Source: Bombardia bombarda (lineage: Eukaryota; Ascomycota; Sordariomycetes; Sordariales; Lasiosphaeriaceae). From it: DNA of 64,000 nucleotides. Both the position numbers and the translations under genes were made by a program. Positions within the stretch are counted from its first letter, which is position 1; each line of letters starts with the position of its first letter. This document shows positions 49,667 to 60,495 of the stretch, one piece after another. The stretch lies in contig JAULSR010000006.1 in assembly GCA_030512295.1 (NCBI GenBank), positions 992,001-1,056,000 of the forward strand, written 5' to 3'. The notes under the pieces were generated by a model that was not told the DNA's origin, did not search any database, and worked only from the letters and a program-made list of their open reading frames with translations.

Positions 49667-49918
49667 TGAAAGGGGATCTGGAATGTAGGGCTAATATCGA
49701 AACCAAAAATACCAAGACTCAGCTACCTGAGTACCTGCTACCCTCGCTACCCAGGCCTTCCCCATGTGAGAAGGTTAACTGGTATGCATGTTGCTTCGGG
49801 GGGGTGTGGCAAGGAAGCAGGCATGGTCATGGTAGCTCCACCCCCTCCGCCCATTCACCATCCAATCCATGATCCTTTCTGCCGATGGAATAAGTCCATT
49901 GTCCGGCGTTGCTAGCCT

Positions 49919-49929
49919 TCGGTGACCGA
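49919..49929. promoter_or_regulatory. AflR-type binding site in the PKS promoter
   Basis: The 11-mer TCGGTGACCGA fits the published AflR consensus TCG-S-W-N-N-S-CG-R at every position, not just the looser TCG-N5-CGA. It lies 334 bp upstream of the PKS ATG. An AflR-type regulator is encoded at 26774-28018 in the same window. By-eye scans of the laccase promoter and of the regulator's own promoter found no second full match. Confidence 0.6.
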
Positions 49930-52900
49930 AGACATTGATAATCTTGGGGTTCCCCTTTTTGGCGACATCCCAAGCAAATGATTGGTACCGCCACCCGGGA
50001 TTTCTTTTGCTCAGAGACAGCCATAGTTTGGCCTGACAGCACACCCTGACATGTAGCGGGACCCTCTAAGCAAGGGCCGCCGTGTGCTAGGATACGCACC
50101 GGTGCGCCTTTGTTGTCATGAACTGTGCTATGGTAGCCCCAGGTCCATGATGCCGTGGGAGGAGCCAAAACCGTTCTGCTTGGGGGCTCCAGAGGCGGAC
50201 ACGATTCCCAGACACTAGACGCCGCCCAGCCCTCTCAAAAGGGAAATTGCAAGACACTAGGAACATTTGATGCATCGGAAAAGGGCGCCCTGCTACAGCA
50301 GTGCACTGCACGGTACGCAGGTGGATGGGCTTATGGGGCATGTTCGTTTTGTCCTTGCTAAGGGGGGCAGAAACGGTGTAAACTCAGATGCAGGGCAAAT
50401 GGCGCGAACGAAAGGCTAGAAACCCGCAGTACGAAACCGTCCGTGTTGGCTCGAACGACCGAGCAGCCATCAGCATCCCGCTATTTGCTGATCCGGTCCG
50501 TTGCTGGACTGCTCAGGCAGACGAGCCCAGGGGTTGGGGGTGGGTCGTTCGCAGAGCTTGTTGCTGCCCATGGGCGGCCATGGCCAAATCTCCACGGTCC
50601 ATCGGACTGTCCGGACGGACTCCCCCACGATGGGTACCCATAGGTACGGCGAGACCACCACAGCGCACACGCAAAAACCGACTCGACGAGGGCGGCTCGT
50701 TGCGTCCCCAGCCAATTGCACTTGATTTAGCCGCCGACACTGCGAATCATGCCACGCTGCCTCCAGGGCATGCGAAAGGACAGGGTGCACTTTGCGAAAG
50801 GCGGCGGTGCATCCATCAACGACGACGACGACTATGCCGACATTTGACGCGCGCTGGTCGCGGACAACAGCCATGTAGTTGGCGCCAGCTGTCGAAAAGG
50901 CGAGCCGCAACGAGCCGGCAGGGATAAATGCCGGGGTCCTCTCGTCCCTGTCGCTCCTCAACCCCCACCTCCGCCTTTCTTTCCAGCTGCCAGGCCTCTG
51001 AGGCAGGTGGCCGCCAAGGACAATAGGGGAATAGGAACAGGGAAAACCAGGGGCAGTCAGGGAAAGCAGGGATTCCCAATGACGAACAAATAATTAGCAA
51101 ACGCCATGCCTGACGTCAACCGACTGATAGCGCTGCGCCGAAAGCGACTTGAACACCACTCTCTCCAACCCCAGACCATCTGCCATTTTAAATGTGACCG
51201 TTTTGTACTAGTCGGAACCAGCAGTGATCAGCGTCATCTGCCCAGCATTATAGCACTAAACAAAACGAGGTGCAAAAAGAACCGCGTCTGGACCGCGTCT
51301 GGACGCAACCGTATTCCTAATCCTCTTGATGATGTTGACGAGGGGACAACGCGGTCGACCGGATGAGCTTCAAACATCTGGTGCACCGCACCACTGCTAC
51401 TTGTCACCAAAAAGGCGGTCTCGGGAGGGGTCAAGAGATGAATGCATTGAAGCCGAGGTGAGCAGCAGATACTTCTCATACGCAGTTACCATCGAATACC
51501 GCGTACCTCTCCAATTGCAACCCCGGGAAGCAAGAATAGTTGAAACGACTGAACGGATAGACGGCAGCCGTGTCCGTACTTGGTACTCAGCCTAGGAGGG
51601 CGCGATACTGTTGGCCGGTGTTTTCTCATCGTGAACGACGTGCCATAGCGCACGACCCGACTGCCACCCGGCTGACTGCACACCAGCCGACTGGCATGTT
51701 ACGATGTACGGTTCCGTAAGATGTCGCCGCAAGCGCTCCCACATAATAGGTAGAGATGAGCCGTTCCATTCTGCTGGTGTTGACAATCCAGAATAGTATA
51801 CGGATTACCTCGCGGCAGGGTCCAACAGGGGGTGAGCGGCCGCAACCCCATCTGATTAACAAGCAGCAGGGCATCGTCGTCAGAATTGAAATGGCACAGA
51901 TGCTTGTCCGTCCAGATTGATGAGCTGGCTGGCTCGTTCACGCACGTCGCACACACACACAACCCTCCTAGGCTCCCACACAGACGCAACTGGACACTGC
52001 TCATTGGCGGGAGGAGGGCCGACTTGTCCAATTGAACAGCGAATTGTCTGTGGTTCGCAGGTCGATAATCTCATCAGTACGCGGGCGAGATCAGGCCAGG
52101 GGAACCTGGACTGCTGCAGAGCGGTATCGAAGAGGGTTGTTGGTGTGTGACCCCTTGAATCGAGCCCTGGCAGGCTCAGGCAGGGTCCTGGTGGACAGGG
52201 CAGCCAAGCAGTCCAGGCCACAGAGCGCCCCTCTGCTGCAGCGACTCAAGACTCCAGACTTCTAGAGCTTCTGGGCGTGTGCATAGCAGCCGCACAAGGT
52301 GTGTGAGGTGTGTGGCTAACACGTGCCGTCGATCCGCACGACAGAGCACAGCTGCTAGAAGGCAACCAGGTGCAGGTTGCAGAGCAGTAGATTGGGAGCA
52401 GATAGATGATGCTGGCTGGCAGTAAGTGATTACCTATGCATCCCCAAAGCAGAACGGTTTATGCAAGCCCCCGAGGATCCGGATTCGGGCGATTCCCTTT
52501 CTTCTGATGTCATGATTCCAGGCATGGGCGTTGTCCAGAGTTGTGAGCGGCTAGGTGGCGGACGACGACGGGAGCAGAAGACGAACGGTGTGCTTTTCTC
52601 AGTGTGCAGCCTGCGCCTGCAGCTGCCAGTGAGTGTGCATCTTGGAGCTGAGATGAGGTGACAAATTCACAGCAGAAAAAAAAGGCTAATACAAAAAAGA
52701 AATGGAGGCCCCGACGCTGGGACGCGCTTGCATCGACGACCGTGTAAGGCGTCGCCTAGATGGATTGATCGGCAGCGCCGTCAAAAAATGCTTGTTGAAG
52801 CCGTGTATTTTGGAATCGTTGATCGAAGCTTGAGAATTTGATAAGAAAAAAAAAGAATTAGCAAGCCTACACAGTAGTAACGGCGAACACCTACCCACAA

Positions 52901-53474
52901 ATTCCCTAGGGGCTAAACTCGGTCCGGGCTCCCCTGGTCGCCAGGTGCACCACGCCTTCCTTCGCTACCAGTAGGGTACGGCAGAGCTTGGGAGCTTGGG
53001 TCATGGCTTCCCGAGTTGGGCAAGGCCGCTGCACTTGCCGCAGCTAGCGGGCTGCGGGGAAGGCGGAATTCAAGATGGAGAGTAAGTGGAACAGGGGACT
53101 GTGGAGCGCCGAGTCACGCCTTCCAGGTTGACGAGCGATTCAGCTGGGGCCCTGGCTGAGGTGGCTTGGGCTGGGTCGGCAACCAGCTGTCACGTCGGCC
53201 CGGCGGTCTTTGACAGCTTCCAGGATTTACCAGGGCAGTCGCGAGCCAGGACACTGGGATCCATCACTCATCGTTCATTCCATGTCAGTGAAACCTAAGC
53301 CACTTGGTTCTTCTTGCAAATCAATCTGGGGAAACACCCACGGCCAACCTGAATGATGATGGCAGACTGCAGCCGACGCACAGCATCTGTATGTACAACA
53401 GCGCCGGGGCCGATGGCAGCCGAGGCTTGCAACCTGAAAGGGCAACCTGAAAGTGCTGTTTGAATGCTACCTAA

Positions 53475-53510
53475 GCCTTTGGTGCCTTTGGTGCCTTTGG
53501 AGCCTTTGGG
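53475..53510. repeat. Four tandem copies of GCCTTTGGN
   Basis: Four head-to-tail 9-bp units differing only in the last base. Minus frames across it read as a Gly-Ser/Thr-Lys triplet repeat, with no other evidence of coding. Confidence 0.9.
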
Positions 53511-56420
53511 GGCCCCGGTGCTCTGGTGTGCCCTGCATTGCAGCATTGCAGCGCGACGCCGCTGGTGGTGTTGAGAGGGACTGATTGAGGCTAGCCTTCG
53601 TTTCCTCGCTTCCTCACAGCCCATGACGACACTCCAACGACATGTCGACGGCACCCGCAGCTTACCCGCCGAGCCTCGACGCCCGATACGGGGAGCGTCG
53701 GTATCGGTGTGTGGTTGCCTGTTTTCTGTCTGTTGCCCTGTGTCGGCACCAACGCCAGCCAGCCAGCCTCCACGCCCACGTCGGCCTTCAGCCTCGCCCC
53801 CAACAGCAAGGCCATACGGATTACGGAATACGGAATACGGAACATACGAGGCACGCACAGACTTACCGGCCAGCTCGATTACCAAGCTGCTTCTCATCCT
53901 CCTCGACTGCCCGGGCGCGCGCGCGGACGGGGGCCCCATGGTTGGGGAAGGTCGGAGACCGTGAGGAGACCGCGCGGTTAGACGACTAATCTCCGCCGCA
54001 GCGACTCTCAGGCCTCCTTTCCTGGCAGCCGCGCGCAATACAGCATGGACGACTTGTCTTTTCGTTCGTCAGGGTGGTCAGGTATCTACTGCCCACTAAT
54101 GCTGCTACTTCTGCCGTGTGTCGTGGCGCTTACTCACAGCCCACTTACAGCGAAATGAGACCTTTCACTGTCTCGTCCTACCAACCACACTCACCCCAAC
54201 ATCGTGCTGTAGGCTATCGGCAGTTCCTCTCCTGATAGCTAAGAAGACGACCCGAGATAGCCTCACACGGTGCACCTGTCCTATCTACAACTGCACCTCT
54301 TGACCCGGACACCAGCCGTCCGATGCACTGGGCCAAGCTTACCCAACCCGCCTCCTCTTCCGTTCTCGGGCGGACGAATGGACGGAGCATTTACAGCCCA
54401 GTGGTGATCACGCCCGTCGACGTGTCAGATTGCATATTGTGGCAAGATACTCTGCTATCATTGCCGTTGTGTATGCCCTGATATGGAACACTGGTGGTTT
54501 GGGGTAGAAACATACCCGATCAGCCTCCCCAGCCAGCTTCCACCACTAACACCACCACCACCACCGGACTCCGGACCTCTCCAGAACCCCCAACCGCCGT
54601 CGTACCACGTACGCAACAAATACACCGCCTTTGACAGAGGTGCCAGGCGACCAACTGACCTGCCGCCATGAGGGGAAATATCTGTGTTTGGCCCCGCGAG
54701 AATTCCGTGTCCAATCGACGACAACATGACAGACTGCTTTATCTCCCAACTGTCCCAACCTGCCACAGCCCCTCTGGAACCCTGCCGTCGCATCATTTCC
54801 ATACCCTCCATACGGACCATCAAGGCCGACTATCCTCTTACACTGCCTACCTACTGACATTTCGCCAAAACCGATTCCGAAACCGAAATGCACGCCCAAC
54901 CTGCCAACTCATGCTGCTCAGAAAGTGCAGTTGATGTCTGACCGGCAAACCTGTTATGGAAGGTCACCAATGTGGAGTCTTAACCTTAATACGTCGACAG
55001 GGCATATCAACATCGAGTCAATAATGTATCTGTGCATTCACGATATGCCACGCTATTCTTTCTCGTCGCCTCTATTCGCCAGCTGTTCATCATCGTCTTC
55101 AAGAAGCACAATGCCAGTCTGAAAAGCATCTTGAGACATCTCAGCTGATAGAATCCGGGAGAGAACAAGGCGGGATCGCTTGTTCAGAGTTGGTGGCTGG
55201 CCGGCTGGCTGGCTGGCTAGATATGCATGTCTGAGAACGATGCAGGTATGTACATACTGTAGTATTCGGGGCTTTTCGCCCTGTCCAATATCTTCTTGGC
55301 TACCAACCGAGGAATCGTACGGACCCTGTGTTCCTGTTACTCTCAACGGTAATTCGTCACTCAAGTTGAGCCCGCCGACATGGCACCGGCATTTCTGGTT
55401 CTGCTCTCTGTGTCTCCGGTGACAAGCTTTGCCCCCATTCGCTACTGCTGTTTGACGGCCAAGCTAGCTTATCGGGAATAGGGAGCTTGAAAGACGATCC
55501 TATGCTCTCCACAACGCTAGTTTGGGTACGGTGATACCAGGCTACAGACGGATGTTGTGGTTGTCAACATGTAGCAAGCTTTTGCAGACATGTTCGCATT
55601 ACTGTGTTTACTCATCAGATATAGGCTGAACACATACTAACTTCTGGAAGAGCGTGTCTGGGCGGGACCACTCGGGTTAATTCAGGGAAGAGGCTGGCTT
55701 GGTCGGGCACAACGGCAAGACCAGGATCGATAACAACAAGACTGCGCCTTAACAATGATAACAATTCGAGGTGATCACCTGTAGGCTTGTTCACCCTCAG
55801 TGCCACGTTCATGTGTCACCGCGTCAGCATCAACGATTGTTCAGCATAATTGCTAGTGTTTTGTAGCAGTGTAAGGCACATCGAATACCTAGCACTGCCG
55901 TACTGCTGTTACACACGCGGAACGGACGGGCCTATGTCTACGCCTAGTCGATACAAATGGAATGCCTTCTTGCAAACCTCACTCCCAGGAGTCACGACAG
56001 TTGGAGATCAGAATGCTGCTGGCGGTGTACAAAAGGGCTGAAATATTGAGACAAGGCGTCTTGTTTTGTGCAGCCAAGAGATTGTCAGGACTCACAAGGC
56101 CCCGGCGTCGCGATCCAGGTCAATGGCATTGTTTCCATTCTTGATATGCGTTACCAGACCGCCTCACAACAACGATGTTCATTCGCAAGTTCCAATCCCA
56201 CATGTTTGTCTCATCCGATCTGTGGCATCCCAGAGCGGGTGGGGACGGAAGCGTCCCGTTTCTTTTGCAAAACCCGCATGTGTGCTCAAAAAGTCCCCGA
56301 AAGATACTCTATTATGATAAGGGCACTCCTCGACGCCAAGAAGCTGCTGCATCGGGGATCATGATGATACTTGTCCGCAGGTGACAAGCCTCGCAAATAT
56401 TTGCCCAGATTCCGTTCCCT

Positions 56421-56445
56421 GACAACGGACAACGGACAACGGACA
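56421..56445. repeat. Three tandem copies of a 7-bp unit (ACAACGG)
   Basis: Three perfect heptamer copies lie close to an 11-nt C run at 56623-56633. No gene is associated with them. Confidence 0.85.
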
Positions 56446-57844
56446 TAGGCTTCCCAAACAGAGAAGCCTCGCCCAAATACTAGAATTGTCGAACTTTACC
56501 CTAAATAGCTAAATACACTATTACGCTATCATCCACTGCCACAAATAAGACAACTCACATTCAAGTGCTAAGGAGACATCGTAAACTCCAGATCAGGCAT
56601 AGCCTTCACCTCACCCCGCCTACCCCCCCCCCCGGATCCCCAAAAGGAGATGAACATGAAAATAGACTTAGATTCGTGATGAGGCACGCCTGGTGGCGTA
56701 GCTGATCTACAATTAATCAGAATTAGGAGGTAGGTAAGCGGACGGATAATCAATCATATGCACGGCAGCGTACACCACAACATGCCAGTGACGGGGGCGG
56801 TCGCAGATGCAAGGTCGATCGCTTCTCCCCCCCTCCCCCTCCCTTCCTTTCTGTTTTCCTCTGACCCCCAGGGAACGGTATATTGGGGATCTTCAGCATG
56901 TGGTTGGTCAATTCTTCCCAGCCCATTGTTAGATTTTGCGCCGTGACGTGCGTGACTTGACATGACGGTCGTCCGGTAGGGCCATTTAGAGTGATTGCAA
57001 ATATACTACTTTTTTAGAACTTTCCACCATCACACACATATGCGATGCTGTTTCCTCAGCCACGATAGTGACTTGACAAGACAAAGAGTAGAAAAGCAAA
57101 ACAAAACAAGCCTATGCCCGGACGCAAAGCGACCCGCCTTAACGTCTTGCTCTGAGGCGTTTTGAGAATCTGTGCTAACACCTAGGCAGGCATCCATCTC
57201 ATGTATGATGGTAGTGTACATGAGCGGGAGAGAGAATGCGCTGGTTTGCGCGTTTTCACTATTTAGCGCTTGCACAAGTGCGCACTATCCCGTTTCCACG
57301 ATCGACTGACCGAACGATGCCCATTTACTGGATGATATATAATAGACACACTGGCTTCTCAACACATATCCACCCCTTCTCCCTCTCCTCAACCCCTACT
57401 TACTTTCTCCTTTACGCATATATAAGGTAAGCATCTTGCAACGTCTTGGTCACTGTTGTCTAGTTTGAGTTCTGACACACTCGGGATTTATTTACATTGA
57501 ACATTCATGATCATTTTCCATCGCCCTCAAAAGCTTACTCCGCAATTGACCGTTATCCACCCTGCCATCAATATAATTCGACGCATACCTCTCCTCACTC
57601 ACTTCCTTTCTTTTGCTTATCTTTTTGATATACCTTGATCGCTTATAACCGACCAGATATTTAATCTCACGCCACCACCAGTCTTCAGTTTCGTTCTGCT
57701 TACTTTCTTCTTTCCACGTACCATCAATCGGCTTAATTATTCTGAGAGGGGTAGTGTACCCATTTCCCCTTCTCTTCTGTAGAGACAAAAGTTGGTCAGC
57801 CCTTAATATCTACAATCCTTGCGTTGTTAGCATTCTCCCTTTTT

Positions 57845-58024
57845 ATGGGCCCAGAAGATAGGCCTCCCTCGAATCTTGAAGAAATGAAAACACACAGAGA
57901 CTACATTCATTACCTCACAGACACAACACATACACAGTTTAGTACTTCAGCCATCCAGTGTTCCGTCCTCTTCACTAAAATCTCACTCCTTTTTCGTCGT
58001 TGTCTCTTTCATATCTCATGGTGA
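57845..58024 (+). CDS. Doubtful small ORF downstream of a promoter-like segment
   Basis: An ATG-initiated frame of 59 residues opens with MGPEDRPPSNLEE and is convergent with the oxidase gene. Upstream lie a TATA-like ATATATAATA (about 57334), a long pyrimidine-rich stretch and a donor-like AAG/GTAAGC near 57427, the arrangement expected for a 5' leader with an intron. No family was recognised. The unit could be a small protein gene, a noncoding transcript or chance. Confidence 0.15.
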   Translation: MGPEDRPPSNLEEMKTHRDYIHYLTDTTHTQFSTSAIQCSVLFTKISLLFRRCLFHISW

Positions 58025-58555
58025 TGAGCTAAGAGAGAAACAAACAGTCAAAGCAAACCTCAAGTAAAGGTGTATTCTCCGTCATGTCTTCAAAGGACTA
58101 CACAAGATGGTGATGACTTCCTTTGTGCTGCTTACACTTGAGCTGCCACGAATCATTTTCCATCATTTTCTAGAAAGCATCAGCTCGTTGTTATCTCTTT
58201 GCCACAACACTCAATACTAATCTCAAAAAGAAGAGCTGTGCTATGGAATTCTTCAGCCTTCTATCCTAATACAGCAGGAAATCGCCAGTACCTGTCTATC
58301 CACACCTTCCATAAGTTACATCAAAACTCTAAAGTAGGAGAAAGAACCCAGATCTAAACAAGAAAAGGTCATGCTACTACCCACCCCAAAGGAAAATTAA
58401 CAACACCCGCCGTATTACGCCCGACATGGCCACATTATCAAATCAAACAAGCCCACCACTCAACCGACGCCTTCCCCGTTCCCACCCCTTTTGTTTTTCC
58501 CAATGCACCTGATTATACAAGATTCCACGTCCAAGTTTCATCATTTGATGTCTAT

Positions 58556-60495
58556 CTAAAAGAGCCCGAAAAATCCATCGAGAAGAGAGCGCTTGCTTGC
58601 CGGCGCGGTGTATTGGGCACTGTTGGAGACAAAGTCAGTCACTTTGTAACACTTGAAGGGAAGGAAAAAACACCAAGGACTCACCCATTGTACACAGTCG
58701 GCGGCACGGTAATAAACCCCGTCGTATCCGTGAAGTTGACGGTATTGCCCGCCGCATTCCCCTGGTACGGAATATTTTGCAGCTTGCACGCATTGATATG
58801 GTCATCAGGGAAAGTCATGCCCTGCAGACTAGCCGGCGCCTCAATGATGGTGGCCGTCAAACCCATCTCGACGTGCCACTCGATATGGCAGTGGAAGAGC
58901 CAGACGCCCGGGTTGTCAGCGGTGAAGCGGAGGATGGCGTATGAGGTGCCCATGACGCCGACAGTGTCGCGTCTGGGCGGTGTGCTGGCGTAGTTGGTGT
59001 CGCGGCGCGGCCACTTGCCAGTGCCGCTCTTGGGCCGGTCGAGCACCTGGAAGTGGTGACCATGCAAGTGAAAGGGGTGGATGGCGACGTCGAGGTTGTT
59101 GACCACGATCTGGACGACATCACCCGAGTTGACGATAAAAGGGTTGACCTGCCCGTAGACTGCCGGGTTCGTGTTGGAGTCGTTTGTCGTGGCGGCCGTG
59201 TAGAGGGTGGGCACCTGCTGACCGATGTAGGTGAAGTTGTTGAAGCAGGCGCGAGGGTACCCATTCTCGTCTTGGCAAAAGGCAAAATCAAGCTCGATCA
59301 GCGTGTCGTAATCGAGCGGGCCATCTCCCTCGTAGTTCTCGAAGTGAGAGTCGTCGACGGGGCTGAACTCTTGCACGACGTCTATCTTGTCAAGAGGCTG
59401 GCTCGTGTCCATAACCAGGTAGCCCGTAAAGTTGTGATTCCAGCTCACGCCAAGTGACGCGTTCTGGTAGTCGCGGTTGACATCCAACGCGACCAGGTAG
59501 GGAAAGTTCCCCTTGTCTCTTTCCGATGCAGTAATGAGAAAATCATAGCGCTGAGCAGCGGCGATGTGCAGCTGATACGCCTCCTGCTTCTTGATGTAGG
59601 CACCATCGTTCATGATGACTTGCATGGTATGGGAGTCAAAGTGGAGCATAGCAGAAGCCAGGGCAGAGTAGCAGATGTATCGAATCCGGTAAGTCTTGTT
59701 CGACTGAAAGTCAATATTCGCGGCTTGACCGTCATTCACCAGGATGCTATCTGGGAACGGAGGTAGGTCGTGCGTGTTGTTGGGAACAAGCATGGCCCGG
59801 ACAAGATCGAGACTTGCTGTGTGGTACCTACGCATCCGTCGTGGGTTAGTCGGCGCGTCAAGATCAAGCATTGAAGTGGTTCAGATCCATACCAATCAGA
59901 AACAGTCAGGATGATCTCTTCATCATACTGACCCGCGTATGGGTCATTGGGGTCATCAACAATAAAGGGGCCTCGCAGGCCATCAGGATATTGTCCCAAA
60001 TTGTGGGAATGGTCTATCAGAATTGCTTGTCAGTACAGCTGTCAATCACTGTTGGCTGCATCCAACGTACACCAATATGTTCCTGGCCTGTCAACCTGCA
60101 GTTGGGTGTTAGCAAAAGTCTCCAACAAGATATCGTCACTATCGCGATTAACTAACCACAAATTGATAGGTAATAGTCGACCCGGGCGGGACTGGGCACT
60201 GAGTAACGCCAGCCGGTCCGTCCATTTCTGGGGATCTGACTTGGTTGATGCCATGAAAGTGTAACCCCGTGGTTTGGTTACCGAGCTGGTTGGTTAGGTT
60301 GATAACGACGGTGTCGTTCACTGTGGCCTGGATCCTTGGACACGGCCATTCGTTGTTGATGCCAACGACAGGTCTGGCAAAGCCGTCAGGGCTCGCATTG
60401 ACCCAGGTGACATCCCAGTTGTATGTTACAGTCGCTGCCTTGGCGAACGAAGCCAGTGACAGGAAGGCCAGTGATGAGGCCGTCGACAGCAACAT
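58556..60495 (-). CDS. Secreted multicopper oxidase, laccase/Abr1 (brown-1) type
   Basis: Copper enzyme that oxidises phenols, or possibly metal ions, outside the cell; 563 residues. Exons: 60495-60157, 60095-60071, 60013-59893, 59827-58685 and 58619-58556, with introns of 61, 57, 65 and 65 nt, all frame-keeping. Residues 1-20 form a signal peptide ending Ala-Lys-Ala. Four copper motifs are intact: His79-Phe-His81, His123-Ser-His125, His412-Pro-Phe-His415-Leu-His417, and His474-Cys475-His476 with His480. Leucine occupies the axial position ten residues after the Cys. The GQYPDGLRGPF and TVSDWYH segments resemble the Abr1/Fet3-like branch more than basidiomycete laccases. Unlike Fet3 there is no C-terminal membrane anchor; the last exon adds only a tail ending LLDGFFGLF. 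Abr1- or Abr2-type oxidases complete conidial pigments made by PKSs like the one 9 kb away. Iron oxidase activity cannot be excluded. Confidence 0.93.

Larger units (their letters stand above)
49586..58555. other. PKS promoter and 9-kb gene-poor intergenic region
   Basis: The left end is the PKS promoter, with a TATA-like element and a full AflR consensus site. The remainder contains no recognisable gene. It holds a GCCTTTGG nonamer repeat (53475-53510), GGCT units near 55.2 kb, a CAACGGA repeat (56421-56445) and an 11-nt C run (56623-56633). From about 57.3 kb it turns AT-rich. A TATA-like plus-strand element at about 57334, followed by a pyrimidine-rich leader and a donor-like site, may mark a small transcription unit. 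Confidence 0.5.

Noticed and set aside
57492..57788. Minus-strand 98-codon Lys/Arg/Glu-rich frame
   Set aside because: It has no ATG start; the charged composition follows from a purine-rich strand opposite a pyrimidine-rich leader-like stretch.
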